Of a DNA stretch of 16,935 bases, positions 1 to 7,288 are shown in pieces. The notes beneath the pieces are model-generated. The model had not been told where the DNA came from, did not search any database, and saw only the letters and a list, made by a program, of their open reading frames with translations. Source of the DNA: CAZSLZ01 sp964607865 (GTDB lineage: Bacteria; Vulcanimicrobiota; JAJTBE01; CAZSLZ01); NCBI GenBank assembly GCA_964607865.1, contig CAZSLZ010000067.1, positions 1-16,935 of the forward strand. Direction: 5' to 3'. Position 1 is the first letter of the stretch. Every line of letters begins with the position of its first letter. A program made the position numbers and the translations under genes.

Positions 1-1
1 G

Positions 2-1123
2 CTTGAAGCATTCAACCAGACTACAGGCAGAAAAACCCATGATTTTATCACTGACCAGCCAGAAGAAATACCCGACCAGATAAGACAAAACCATAGAAAC
101 CGTGTTTATTTATATTCATTTTTATCAGATCATTACCTTGAGCCGTCAGATCCTCATATTATTTCCGGGATTCTGTCCTTCATAAATTCATTTCCACCGG
201 GAAAAGAGAAAACAAAACAGGTATACTCGGTTTCCTGGCCTTTCAGCCTTATGCTGTTGAGCAGGCTGCTGGCTTTCTGGGGATTATTCCTTACATATTG
301 TTACTGGTTAAGTTATCTTTTCAGCAAGGATTCCATCTTAAAATCCCTTCCGAAGCTCTTTCGTCAGAGAGTTATAACTATAGTTATAACTCTCTGTTTT
401 CTGGTGATATATATTTTTTATTTTCCCAATGAAACCTTATGGGGCATATATCTTTTCACCCCATTTTTTGCAGCTGGGTTGGCCTTTAATTACCTGGCGA
501 GAAAAAAAGAAGAAATAATTTTTAAAAAAAGCGGGGAAGAAATTTTCTGCTATATTAAAACAGGCATTTATAAAGTATTTTTATATGTGTTGTTAATTTA
601 CCTGGCTTTCAGCCTGGGGCTTCTCTTTCACGCCGGCCTGAGCGCTTATTCCAGCGTGGGTTATGCCCTGAAAACAATAACGGGAATTTTTTACCTCTTT
701 TTCGGGCTTATGTTTATAGTTATAACCCGGTTGAACGGCATTTTTTTAAATGGAAGCTGGGGGATAAATTTATTGTCTTTACCAGTCTGGGCAGTTATAA
801 TAGCCGAATTTGCTTATCCGGGAGGGATACTGTTAATTATTGATGAATTTTTCTCCTCGATAATTAATAACCTGAGGCAACTCGATTTAAAAATAAAATT
901 CAGGCTGAAAGCGTCAGAATTAATTATATTCCTGATTGTATCTGTGATTGGAGTATTGGCCTGGAAACAGATTCTTGCCGAGGGTTACTCGTTGAATATG
1001 CAAGATATATGGGGATTAATATATTTATTCTTTTGTTTCATTGTGTTGCCCGTAACTGCATTTGGATGTGCCATTCGAGGTAAAAAAGCCGATAAAATTT
1101 TTAAAAAAACAGGAGAATGTTAG
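2..1123 (+). CDS. Polytopic membrane protein of unknown family, 5' end outside window
   Basis: The frame is open from base 2 to the TAG at 1121-1123 (373 residues visible), so the gene starts before the window. The ATG at 251 has no ribosome binding site and lies inside the frame, so it is not the likely start. The first 75 or so visible residues are polar and look soluble (Asp, Glu, Gln, Arg and His rich). About eight hydrophobic segments follow, separated by short basic loops such as ARKKEE, which indicates a multi-span inner membrane protein. I do not recognise the family. The stop codon is directly followed by the ATG of the Hsp20 gene, whose ribosome binding site (AGGAG, 1111-1115) lies inside this gene, so the two are probably co-transcribed and translationally coupled. 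A perfect 32-bp palindrome lies in the coding region at 365-396. The frame is certain; the function is unknown. Confidence 0.75.
   Translation, partial: LEAFNQTTGRKTHDFITDQPEEIPDQIRQNHRNRVYLYSFLSDHYLEPSDPHIISGILSFINSFPPGKEKTKQVYSVSWPFSLMLLSRLLAFWGLFLTYCYWLSYLFSKDSILKSLPKLFRQRVITIVITLCFLVIYIFYFPNETLWGIYLFTPFFAAGLAFNYLARKKEEIIFKKSGEEIFCYIKTGIYKVFLYVLLIYLAFSLGLLFHAGLSAYSSVGYALKTITGIFYLFFGLMFIVITRLNGIFLNGSWGINLLSLPVWAVIIAEFAYPGGILLIIDEFFSSIINNLRQLDLKIKFRLKASELIIFLIVSVIGVLAWKQILAEGYSLNMQDIWGLIYLFFCFIVLPVTAFGCAIRGKKADKIFKKTGEC
365..396. repeat. Perfect 32-bp palindrome inside a coding region
   Basis: The half-site CAGAGAGTTATAACTA (365-380) is followed without a spacer by its exact reverse complement (381-396). 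Every pair from 365/396 to 380/381 matches; 364/397 (T/T) does not. It encodes Q-R-V-I-T-I-V-I-T-L-C. The core also reads as a direct repeat of GTTATAAC, and TATAGTTATAAC recurs at 715-726 in the same gene. As RNA it would form a long hairpin with a minimal loop; as DNA it could be a dimeric protein site. Role unknown. Confidence 0.9.
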
Positions 1124-1594
1124 ATGGCTGAGAAAAGAAAAACTAAAACTTACAAACAGAAGGAAACCAGTCTGCGTGACGGTGCTGTGGAGCATCTTAC
1201 CAAGATCTACCAGGCTATGCATTTTATTCTTACCGACCTATTCCATGATCATCCCGGGCTTCATTTTGAACCCGCAATAGATCTCTTTGAAAACAACGGT
1301 TTTCTTATTCTTGAAATGGAAATTCCCGGCGTGGATCCCGATGATTTGAACCTGAGAGTCGAAGCAACCTCCGTAAAACTAAGAGGGGAAATTCTCACAT
1401 CCGAAGATTTTGATTCGGAAAACGCAATTATAAACGAAAGGTTCTATGGCCCCTTTAAAACTACTATAGGCTTACCTTTAAGCGTGGATCCCTCCCTTAC
1501 AGAGGCCTATTACCTGGATGGTATCCTGAGAGTGGAAATGACTGTGGACGAGGAAGAAGAATACCTGCCCGGCGCAGCTATAGAAATTCAGTAA
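1124..1594 (+). CDS. Small heat shock protein, Hsp20/alpha-crystallin family
   Basis: This 156-residue protein is an ATP-independent holdase of the small heat shock family, which binds unfolding proteins in the cytoplasm. The alpha-crystallin domain spans about residues 49-141. It opens with PAIDLFENNG and contains the typical EMEIPGVDPDDL strand-turn and SVKLRGEI. NERFYGPFKTTIGLP and LDGILRVEM match the closing strands of the family. An I-E-I tripeptide near the C-terminus (153-155) fits the IXI motif used for oligomer assembly. The N-terminal 48 residues are basic, then amphipathic. The start is set by AGGAG at 1111-1115, eight bases before ATG. It abuts the upstream membrane protein gene with no spacing. 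I see no CIRCE-type inverted repeat before it, so regulation probably follows the upstream gene. Confidence 0.93.
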   Translation: MAEKRKTKTYKQKETSLRDGAVEHLTKIYQAMHFILTDLFHDHPGLHFEPAIDLFENNGFLILEMEIPGVDPDDLNLRVEATSVKLRGEILTSEDFDSENAIINERFYGPFKTTIGLPLSVDPSLTEAYYLDGILRVEMTVDEEEEYLPGAAIEIQ

Positions 1595-1663
1595 AAATCG
1601 GCGGATATTTTTTAACTCCGGTTCTGTTAATAGATAGACCCAAAATAAAAGAGGTGTTTTCCA

Positions 1664-3106
1664 ATGTCACACTTTAAACTAAGAAAATTTTTTTATTTTA
1701 TTTTAATTGCCGGTATGATTTTTATTTTTACCGGCTGCAATGATGAAAGCATAAAAGTAATGTTTGATGAATATGAGGGCAGGGGAGGCAGGATTGAAGA
1801 CCTCAAAACCGTAGCTGTGCTTAATTTTGCCAACGATGAGGGTTTCGGTGGCGATATGGGGGAGCAGGTAGCTCAGAATATGGCCGAATTTGGCTATATG
1901 AAAGTTCAGGATAGAAAAGAAACTCTGCGGATTCTCAAGGAGAAAGGCCTTCCCACCAGCGGAGTTGTGAACCCCCATGATGCATCGGAGATCGCCCGGG
2001 CGCTGGGCGTGGACGCAGTAATATACGGTGATTCCAGTACCCGGTTTAACTCAATGATTAAATACAAGGCTTATAATTACTACCCTTATTACAGCAGGTA
2101 TAAAAGAAACCGCAGGTATTATTACCGGCCCTATAACCAGGTGCCCTATCTGAATCGAAACGGCAGAGTGCAGATAAACGTTCATTTTTATGATGCAATA
2201 ATTGGAGAAGAAATTGGAATAATTGAGCTGAAAAGGAGTTATGACCGAAATTACGACACATATTACGATTCTATCTTTAACAACACAGCCAGCTATTATT
2301 TCGACAGCGGAAAAGATCTGCCCATGCCCTCGGACAGAGAAATGATTCTGTTAATTTCCAACCGGCTTCTGGATCAACTTGTTTCCGGTTTTACCCCTTA
2401 TTATATTGAAAGGGTAAGAGCGCTCCAGGAGGGAATAGCCGGCGCCCAGAAGGCAAAAGACGGAGATTGGAAGGAAGCCAGGAATATTTGGGTAAACGAT
2501 TTGAAATTTATGCCAAATGAATGGAAAATCCCCAACAACCTGGGTATATTTTACGAAAGGCTGGGCAACCCTGCCCGGTCGGTAAGTTACTATCGGGACG
2601 CTTTGAGGTTGGATCCGGGCAATGAAAATCTGAAATTATATATTGAAGAAATAGAAAAAGTATTGGCTGTAAGAAAATTCTTTGAGCCGGTTGATCTGGA
2701 GCAGGGACAGGCCCGGTATGAAGTGGCTCAGGTTCGTGATAATAGCAGGGTTTATATTACCGCAGGAGTAGAAGACGGCGCCCGGCCCGGAGATGTATAT
2801 TTGATTGCCAGAAAGAAAGTGGAATTGGGAAGCGATCTGGTGACCCCTATCGGGATAAAATATTATCCTGTCTGCAAGGTTGAAGCTGACAAGGTTTTTG
2901 AAGGAATTTGCTGGGGGAGCATAACAAAATCAATTCCCGGAAAAATTCCCAGGGATAAGGACATTGCCATAAGGGTAAAAACCGGGCCAGAGTTGAAAGC
3001 TGAACCAGAAGATGAGAAATTACCCGATTCACCCCCGGAAGACAGTGAAGGTATAGAAAGTGTTCCCATGCAAAACGTGAATTCTGAGCCTGAAAAACCC
3101 GAATAA
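1664..3106 (+). CDS. Composite lipoprotein: CsgG/TolB-like domain, TPRs, FlgT-C-like domain
   Basis: The 480-residue protein begins with a lipoprotein signal peptide: basic N-terminus, hydrophobic stretch, then F-T-G-C with Cys25 as the probable lipidated residue. It should sit on the outer face of the membrane. Residues 45-125 (LKTVAVLNFAN and later EIARALGVDAVIYGD) resemble the CsgG/TolB-N type fold found in secretion and flagellar lipoproteins. Residues 136-163 form a striking Tyr/Arg-rich insert. Residues 256-335 look like TPRs (LGIFYERLGNPARSVSYYRDAL). Residues 352-440 resemble the C-terminal domain of flagellar FlgT (VYITAGVEDGARPGDVYLI). The tail from 443 is Pro/Glu/Asp rich. The ribosome binding site is GAGGTG at 1651-1656. 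A 69-base gap without a clear terminator separates it from hsp20. Domain calls are by eye, so the exact family is uncertain. Confidence 0.7.
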   Translation: MSHFKLRKFFYFILIAGMIFIFTGCNDESIKVMFDEYEGRGGRIEDLKTVAVLNFANDEGFGGDMGEQVAQNMAEFGYMKVQDRKETLRILKEKGLPTSGVVNPHDASEIARALGVDAVIYGDSSTRFNSMIKYKAYNYYPYYSRYKRNRRYYYRPYNQVPYLNRNGRVQINVHFYDAIIGEEIGIIELKRSYDRNYDTYYDSIFNNTASYYFDSGKDLPMPSDREMILLISNRLLDQLVSGFTPYYIERVRALQEGIAGAQKAKDGDWKEARNIWVNDLKFMPNEWKIPNNLGIFYERLGNPARSVSYYRDALRLDPGNENLKLYIEEIEKVLAVRKFFEPVDLEQGQARYEVAQVRDNSRVYITAGVEDGARPGDVYLIARKKVELGSDLVTPIGIKYYPVCKVEADKVFEGICWGSITKSIPGKIPRDKDIAIRVKTGPELKAEPEDEKLPDSPPEDSEGIESVPMQNVNSEPEKPE

Positions 3107-3129
3107 TTAATTAAATTTAACTTCACTTA

Positions 3130-3158
3130 TTGACTTTAACTGATGAAATTAATATAAT
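3130..3158 (+). promoter_or_regulatory. Sigma-A/sigma-70 promoter for the yceD-rpmF-fab operon
   Basis: A -35 box TTGACT (3130-3135) and a perfect -10 box TATAAT (3153-3158) are separated by exactly 17 bases in the gap between the lipoprotein gene and yceD. Transcription should start near 3165, giving a leader of about 20 bases. I found no FapR-type operator (long dyad with TTAGTACC) around it. Confidence 0.85.
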
Positions 3159-3185
3159 GGTAAAAATTTTAAAGAAAGTGGTATT

Positions 3186-3710
3186 ATGCAGGTACATATA
3201 AGCGAGATATTAAAACAACCCGGAAAAACCATGGATTATATTTACGAGGGGCCCTTTGATGTGGTCCAGGTGGATATCCCTGAAGACATCTGGGTTGAGT
3301 TAAAACTCACCAATGCCCAGTCCAGGGTAATTGTAAAGGGTAGAATAGAAGCAATAGTCAGTCTGGAATGCGCCCGCTGCGCTGAAACTTTCGATCATGA
3401 GATGATTACTGAAGTGGAAGAGCAGTTTCTGCCGGAGAACAGCCCCGAGTTGCAGGAAGACAAATTGAGCTGGGACAATCTTTCACTTTTCGAGTATTTT
3501 GACGACAACATAGATATTTACGAGATGGTTCGTCAGAATATTCTTGCGGCGATACCCACCAAACCTCTCTGTAAAGCAGATTGCAGGACAGTTATAGAGG
3601 AAAATAAATCAGAATCCGAAGCAGGAATATTAGAAGAAGAGGAAAAGAGCATAGATCCAAGATTATTACCCTTATTGAAGATACAGGAAAAAGCAGAAAA
3701 GAATAAATAA
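3186..3710 (+). CDS. yceD: YceD/DUF177 family protein, possible 23S rRNA or L32 accessory factor
   Basis: This 174-residue protein belongs to the YceD (DUF177) family, almost always encoded just before rpmF and linked to ribosomal RNA accumulation. Visible family features are the N-terminal HISEILKQPG segment, the LECARC motif (Cys62, Cys65) followed by a strand and an acidic region, PLCKADC (Cys129, Cys133), and the closing IDPRLLPLLKI. In many Bacillota homologues the LC..DC motif continues into a GLCPxCGxNLN stretch with further cysteines. Here residues 134-155 are instead an acidic linker without cysteine, so only four Cys remain. The start ATG at 3186 lies downstream of the promoter, with a weak purine-rich ribosome binding site. 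The gene is 38 bases before rpmF and first in the operon. Confidence 0.88.
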   Translation: MQVHISEILKQPGKTMDYIYEGPFDVVQVDIPEDIWVELKLTNAQSRVIVKGRIEAIVSLECARCAETFDHEMITEVEEQFLPENSPELQEDKLSWDNLSLFEYFDDNIDIYEMVRQNILAAIPTKPLCKADCRTVIEENKSESEAGILEEEEKSIDPRLLPLLKIQEKAEKNK

Positions 3711-3748
3711 ATATATTATTATCAATTCAAATTTGAGGAGTGAATCAA

Positions 3749-3934
3749 ATGGCGAATCCAAAGCATAAATTAAGCAGATCAAGAACAAGAAAACGCAGAG
3801 CTCACGATTCCATAAAAGACATAAGCATAATGGAATGCCCCAATTGCAAGAGCCCCAAAAGGCCCCACCGGGTATGCGGTTCATGTGGGTATTACAATGG
3901 CAAGAATGTCATCGTAACTGAAGAGGAAAAATAA
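3749..3934 (+). CDS. rpmF: 50S ribosomal protein L32
   Basis: This is a 61-residue protein of the large ribosomal subunit. The start MANPKHKLSRSRTRKRRAH is the diagnostic L32 N-terminus. Four cysteines (30, 33, 43, 46) in C-P-N-C and C-G-S-C-G form the zinc ribbon of the C+ type. I chose ATG at 3749 because GAGGAG (3735-3740) sits eight bases upstream. The in-frame GTG at 3740 would overlap that site and add three residues the family lacks. A 10-bp palindrome, TCAAATTTGA (3727-3736), overlaps the edge of the ribosome binding site. Position between yceD and fabH is the usual bacterial arrangement. Confidence 0.97.
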   Translation: MANPKHKLSRSRTRKRRAHDSIKDISIMECPNCKSPKRPHRVCGSCGYYNGKNVIVTEEEK

Positions 3935-3965
3935 TTATCAGTAATTGTGAAAGACAGGTGATCTA

Positions 3966-4970
3966 ATGGGTTGTTTATTTTCGGTTGGTATTACGGGAAT
4001 GGGATCTTATGTCCCCGATACAGTGTTGACCAACGAGGATTTAACAAAGATAGTTGAAACTTCTGACGAATGGATTAGAAGCCGATCGGGCATCGGCGCC
4101 CGCCACAAGGCCCGGGAAGACCAGGTAACTTCCGACATCGGCGCCGAGGCTGCTCGAAAGGCCCTGAAAAATGCCAATACCCACCCTGAAGAAGTTGAAC
4201 TTATTATAAACGGACTGGTTTCTCCAGATATGCTCATGCCTTCCACCGCATGTTTTATTCAGGAAAAAATAGGCGCGAAGAATGCCGCCGCTTTTGATCT
4301 TTTTGCCGGTTGCACAGGTTTTGTATATTCCCTTATTGTTGCTAAAAATCTGGTAGCTACCGGGGCATATAAAAAAGTGCTGGTGGTGGGAGCAGATTTA
4401 CTTACCAAACTTCTGGACTGGCAGGACAGAAACACCTGTGTTCTGTTTGGCGACGGTGGCGGCGCTGCCGTGGTTGAGCCAGTGGAAGAAGGTTACGGTT
4501 TTGGGCCCTCTACAATAAGCGCCGACGGTACCGGCACCGGATTTATCGAGTTGCCTGCAGGCTCCACTTATATGCCTGCCAGCCCTGAAACCTTAAAGAA
4601 TAGAATGCATTACATAAAAATGAAAGGCCGTGAGGTTTTTAAATTTGCGGTCAGTGTCTGCGCCGAAACCATCAACAGATTATCGGACCAGACAGGGATT
4701 TCTCCCCAGGATGTTGATCTGATTATTCCCCATCAAGCAAATAACCGCATCATCGATTCCGCAGCAAAAAGGCTGAAAATTTCCAGCGATAAGTTTTACA
4801 CCAACCTGGAATCTTACGGAAACACCTCTGCGGGTTCTATTCCCCTGGCAATGGTTGATGCTCTGAACGAAGGAAAGATTAAAAAAGGCGATAATATTTT
4901 CCTGGTGGGCTTTGGAGCTGGCTTAACCTGGGGCGGAATAGCCATGAAATGGGCTTACGACCCCAAGTAA
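3966..4970 (+). CDS. fabH: 3-oxoacyl-ACP synthase III (KAS III)
   Basis: FabH condenses an acyl-CoA starter with malonyl-ACP to begin type II fatty acid synthesis in the cytoplasm. The 334-residue length is normal. The catalytic triad is visible: Cys116 in DLFAGCTGFVYSL, His256 in IPHQANNRII and Asn286 in ESYGNTSAGSIP. The N-terminus (GITGMGSYVPDTVLTNEDL) and SDEWIRSRSGIGARHKA are typical, and GFGAGLTWGG closes the fold. An AGGTG ribosome binding site (3956-3960) precedes ATG by five bases. It lies 31 bases after rpmF in the same operon. In many Bacillota plsX and fapR stand between these two genes; here they do not. Confidence 0.97.
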   Translation: MGCLFSVGITGMGSYVPDTVLTNEDLTKIVETSDEWIRSRSGIGARHKAREDQVTSDIGAEAARKALKNANTHPEEVELIINGLVSPDMLMPSTACFIQEKIGAKNAAAFDLFAGCTGFVYSLIVAKNLVATGAYKKVLVVGADLLTKLLDWQDRNTCVLFGDGGGAAVVEPVEEGYGFGPSTISADGTGTGFIELPAGSTYMPASPETLKNRMHYIKMKGREVFKFAVSVCAETINRLSDQTGISPQDVDLIIPHQANNRIIDSAAKRLKISSDKFYTNLESYGNTSAGSIPLAMVDALNEGKIKKGDNIFLVGFGAGLTWGGIAMKWAYDPK

Positions 4971-4997
4971 TCAGTAGTTTTTCAGGAGGACTTCTTT

Positions 4998-5954
4998 ATG
5001 AGCAAGTTAGCTTTTGTATTTCCCGGACAGGGTTCCCAGACTGTAGGCATGGGTATGGATGTGGCGGAAAAGTACCCCGCGGCAGAAAAAATCTTTAAAA
5101 CTGCGGATAAAGTTCTGGGTTTTTCTCTGGCCGATATGATAAAAAACGGCCCGGAAGAAGATTTGAAAATAACTGTTAATACTCAACCGGCAATAGTAAC
5201 CACAAGTATTGCCCTGCTGGAAGTATTAAGAGGTCAAGGTTTCACCTGCAACGCCACCGCAGGCCACAGTATAGGTGAATACTCAGCTCTATACTGCGCC
5301 GGTGTTCTAACCCTGGAAGATGCCCTGATGTTAACCAGGGCCCGTGGAGAATATATGAACGAAGCCGGTGAAGACAATCCCGGTACTCTGGCTGCAATCA
5401 TCGGTGTGGATAAGGAAAAAATGGAAGAAATCTGCCATAAAACTGCATCGGAAACCGGTGAAACTGTCGTGGTTGCAAATATCAACTGTCCCGGCCAGAT
5501 AGTTATTTCCGGTAATCATCAGTCAGTAGAAAAAGCCGGTGAAATGGCATCTGAAGCCGGCGCCAAGAAGGTGATTCCTTTGGCCGTCAGCGCTGCATTC
5601 CATTCACCCCTTATGAACAAAGCAGCCGACAAGCTGGCAAAAAAGTTAAATAAAGTTACTTTTTCAGATGCAAAAATCCCCGTATATTCAAATGTAACCG
5701 GAACTATGGTTACAGATGGTGATAAATTAAGGGATTTAATGAAACAGCAGATTATTTCTCAGGTTCAATGGGAAAAATCCGTTAATATGATGAAATCAGA
5801 TGGTATTGATACTTTCGTGGAAATAGGCCCTGGCAAAGCATTGGCAGGCATGATAAAACGAATTGACAGAAAAGCTGATGTTCACAACTTTAATGGTTTA
5901 GCCGCACTGGACAGAATAATGAAAAAGATTGGCCCGGAAATGGTAGCCATATAA
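4998..5954 (+). CDS. fabD: Malonyl-CoA:ACP malonyltransferase
   Basis: FabD moves malonyl groups from CoA to acyl carrier protein, supplying the extender for fatty acid synthesis. The 318-residue protein has the FPGQGSQ start (residues 8-14), the nucleophile Ser91 in GHSIGEYSAL, Arg116 in LTRARGEYM for malonyl carboxylate binding, and His202 in AAFHSPLM. VEIGPGKALAGMIKR lies near the C-terminus. A strong ribosome binding site AGGAGGA (4984-4990) lies seven bases before ATG. It is 27 bases after fabH and in the same operon. Confidence 0.97.
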   Translation: MSKLAFVFPGQGSQTVGMGMDVAEKYPAAEKIFKTADKVLGFSLADMIKNGPEEDLKITVNTQPAIVTTSIALLEVLRGQGFTCNATAGHSIGEYSALYCAGVLTLEDALMLTRARGEYMNEAGEDNPGTLAAIIGVDKEKMEEICHKTASETGETVVVANINCPGQIVISGNHQSVEKAGEMASEAGAKKVIPLAVSAAFHSPLMNKAADKLAKKLNKVTFSDAKIPVYSNVTGTMVTDGDKLRDLMKQQIISQVQWEKSVNMMKSDGIDTFVEIGPGKALAGMIKRIDRKADVHNFNGLAALDRIMKKIGPEMVAI

Positions 5955-5981
5955 AGTTTTTAATTAAAAAAAAGGAATAAA

Positions 5982-6764
5982 TTGGGGTTTAGAGAAAAAA
6001 GCCTTGGAAAAGGGGTGGTAAAAATCGAACTTCTTGGAAAAATTGCTTTAGTAACCGGCGCCGGCCGGGGCATTGGCAGGGCCATAGCCCTGGAATTGGC
6101 AGATGCTGGAGCAGATGTTGTTGTTTGCGATATAGACAAGGAAAATGCCGAAGCTTCAGAAAAAGAAGTATTAGCCCGGGGACGTAAATCAAGATCTTTT
6201 GCTATTGATGTAACAGATTCAAAAGCTATTGGTGATATGATTAAAGAAATCACAGCAGATTTCCAGAAGATTGATATTCTGGTTAATAATGCAGGCATCA
6301 CCCGTGACGGCTTAATTATGAGAATGAAGGAAGAAGATTGGGATGCTGTTTTAAGTGTGAACCTGAAATCTGCTTTTCTTCTTACCAAAGCTGTAAGCCG
6401 GTATATGATGAAAGCCCGCAGCGGTAGAATAATTAATATGGCATCGGTAATCGGTTTAATGGGCAACGTTGGCCAAGCCAACTATTCAGCTTCGAAAGCT
6501 GGCCTTATTGGCCTTACCAAGTCATCAGCCAAGGAGCTGGCATCCCGCAACATTAATGTAAACGCTATCGCTCCCGGCTTCATAAAAACCCCAATGACCG
6601 ACAAGTTAACTGATGACCAAAAAGACGCCATGCTTGGGCAGATTCCCCTGGGTTATTTCGGAGAGCCCTCAGATATAGCCAGGCTGGTTCGCTTCCTTGT
6701 TGGAGATGGTTCCCGCTATATAACCGGACAGGTAATTCAGGTTGACGGCGGAATGGTAATGTAA
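5982..6764 (+). CDS. fabG: 3-oxoacyl-ACP reductase
   Basis: FabG is the NADPH-dependent ketoreductase of type II fatty acid synthesis, a short-chain dehydrogenase. Numbered from the TTG at 5982, the cofactor motif TGAGRGIG is at 25-32 and NNAG at 102-105. The catalytic tetrad is Asn127, Ser155, Tyr168 and Lys172 (NYSASK), and the C-terminus ends in DGGMVM as in the family. There is no ATG start. TTG at 5982 has AAAGGA (5971-5976) five bases upstream and leaves a 27-base gap to fabD. GTG at 6015 would give 249 residues, closer to the usual 244-248, but has a poorer ribosome binding site. I keep the longer form with low certainty about the first 11 residues. Confidence 0.95.
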   Translation: MGFREKSLGKGVVKIELLGKIALVTGAGRGIGRAIALELADAGADVVVCDIDKENAEASEKEVLARGRKSRSFAIDVTDSKAIGDMIKEITADFQKIDILVNNAGITRDGLIMRMKEEDWDAVLSVNLKSAFLLTKAVSRYMMKARSGRIINMASVIGLMGNVGQANYSASKAGLIGLTKSSAKELASRNINVNAIAPGFIKTPMTDKLTDDQKDAMLGQIPLGYFGEPSDIARLVRFLVGDGSRYITGQVIQVDGGMVM

Positions 6765-6808
6765 TATGTATATTGAAATAATGACACTTTTTGAGAGGAG
6801 GTGACTGA

Positions 6809-7048
6809 ATGTCAGTTTTAGAAAGACTAAAAAAGATCGTAATCGACCAACTGGGTGTTGATGAGGAGCAGGTAACCCCGGATGCTTCAATAACCGATGA
6901 TCTGGGAGCCGATTCTCTTGACAGAGTAGAGTTAGTTATGGCAATCGAACAGGAATTCAATCTGGAAATATCTGACGAAGACGCAGAAAAAATTGAAACC
7001 ATTGACGATTGTGTTAAGTACATCCAGGAGAGAGTTCAGGAAGAATAG
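6809..7048 (+). CDS. acpP: Acyl carrier protein
   Basis: This 79-residue acidic protein carries growing acyl chains on a phosphopantetheine arm attached to Ser36 in the GADSLDRVELVMAIE motif. The family usually has DSLDTVELVM, so Arg39 is a small variation. The ribosome binding site GAGGAGGTGA (6795-6804) is the strongest in the window, four bases before ATG, matching the high demand for this protein. It is the last gene of the operon, 44 bases after fabG, and is followed at once by a strong hairpin terminator. fabF, the frequent next gene, is absent. Confidence 0.97.
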   Translation: MSVLERLKKIVIDQLGVDEEQVTPDASITDDLGADSLDRVELVMAIEQEFNLEISDEDAEKIETIDDCVKYIQERVQEE

Positions 7049-7054
7049 AATATA

Positions 7055-7094
7055 AGTAAAAATAACGGCCGGAGCTCCGGTCGTTATTTTTACT
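7055..7094 (+). terminator. Intrinsic terminator after acpP
   Basis: A hairpin pairs 7055-7073 with 7076-7094 almost perfectly. The GC-rich top is CGGCCGG/CCGGTCG with one G-T pair, and the lower stem is AGTAAAAATAA/TTATTTTTACT. The A-tract on one side and T-tract on the other mean it could stop transcription in both directions. It begins seven bases after the acpP stop codon. Confidence 0.9.
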
Positions 7095-7150
7095 ATTATA
7101 AAATAATACACAAAGATAAAGATAATATAAATAAAAGTCTATTAAAATAC

Positions 7151-7187
7151 TACCATTAAAGTGGTAAATTATGTTAAGAAAACATAA
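7151..7187. repeat. Two adjacent inverted repeats upstream of pncC
   Basis: TACCATT (7151-7157) pairs with AGTGGTA (7160-7166) with one G-T pair. Two bases later TTATGTT (7169-7175) pairs perfectly with AACATAA (7181-7187) across AAGAA. They lie in the 240-base AT-rich gap between the acpP terminator and pncC, about 100 bases before the pncC start. They could be operator sites or RNA hairpins. I see no convincing promoter here. Confidence 0.4.
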
Positions 7188-7288
7188 TAACCCAAACTAG
7201 ATTAATTCAAGGTTATACCCTGCCAGAAAGGGAATTTTTCAATACTCTCCCCCTTATTCTCGGGTAGAACACTGAAGGGAAGATTTGG

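Noticed and set aside
4553..4562. GC-rich palindromes GCCTGCAGGC (in fabH) and CCGGCGCCGG near 6056 (in fabG)
   Set aside because: They are only 10 bp long and lie in conserved codons; such lengths are expected by chance.
5960..6481. 173-codon open frame antisense to fabG
   Set aside because: It mirrors the FabG coding sequence with its cofactor and catalytic motifs and has no independent signals.
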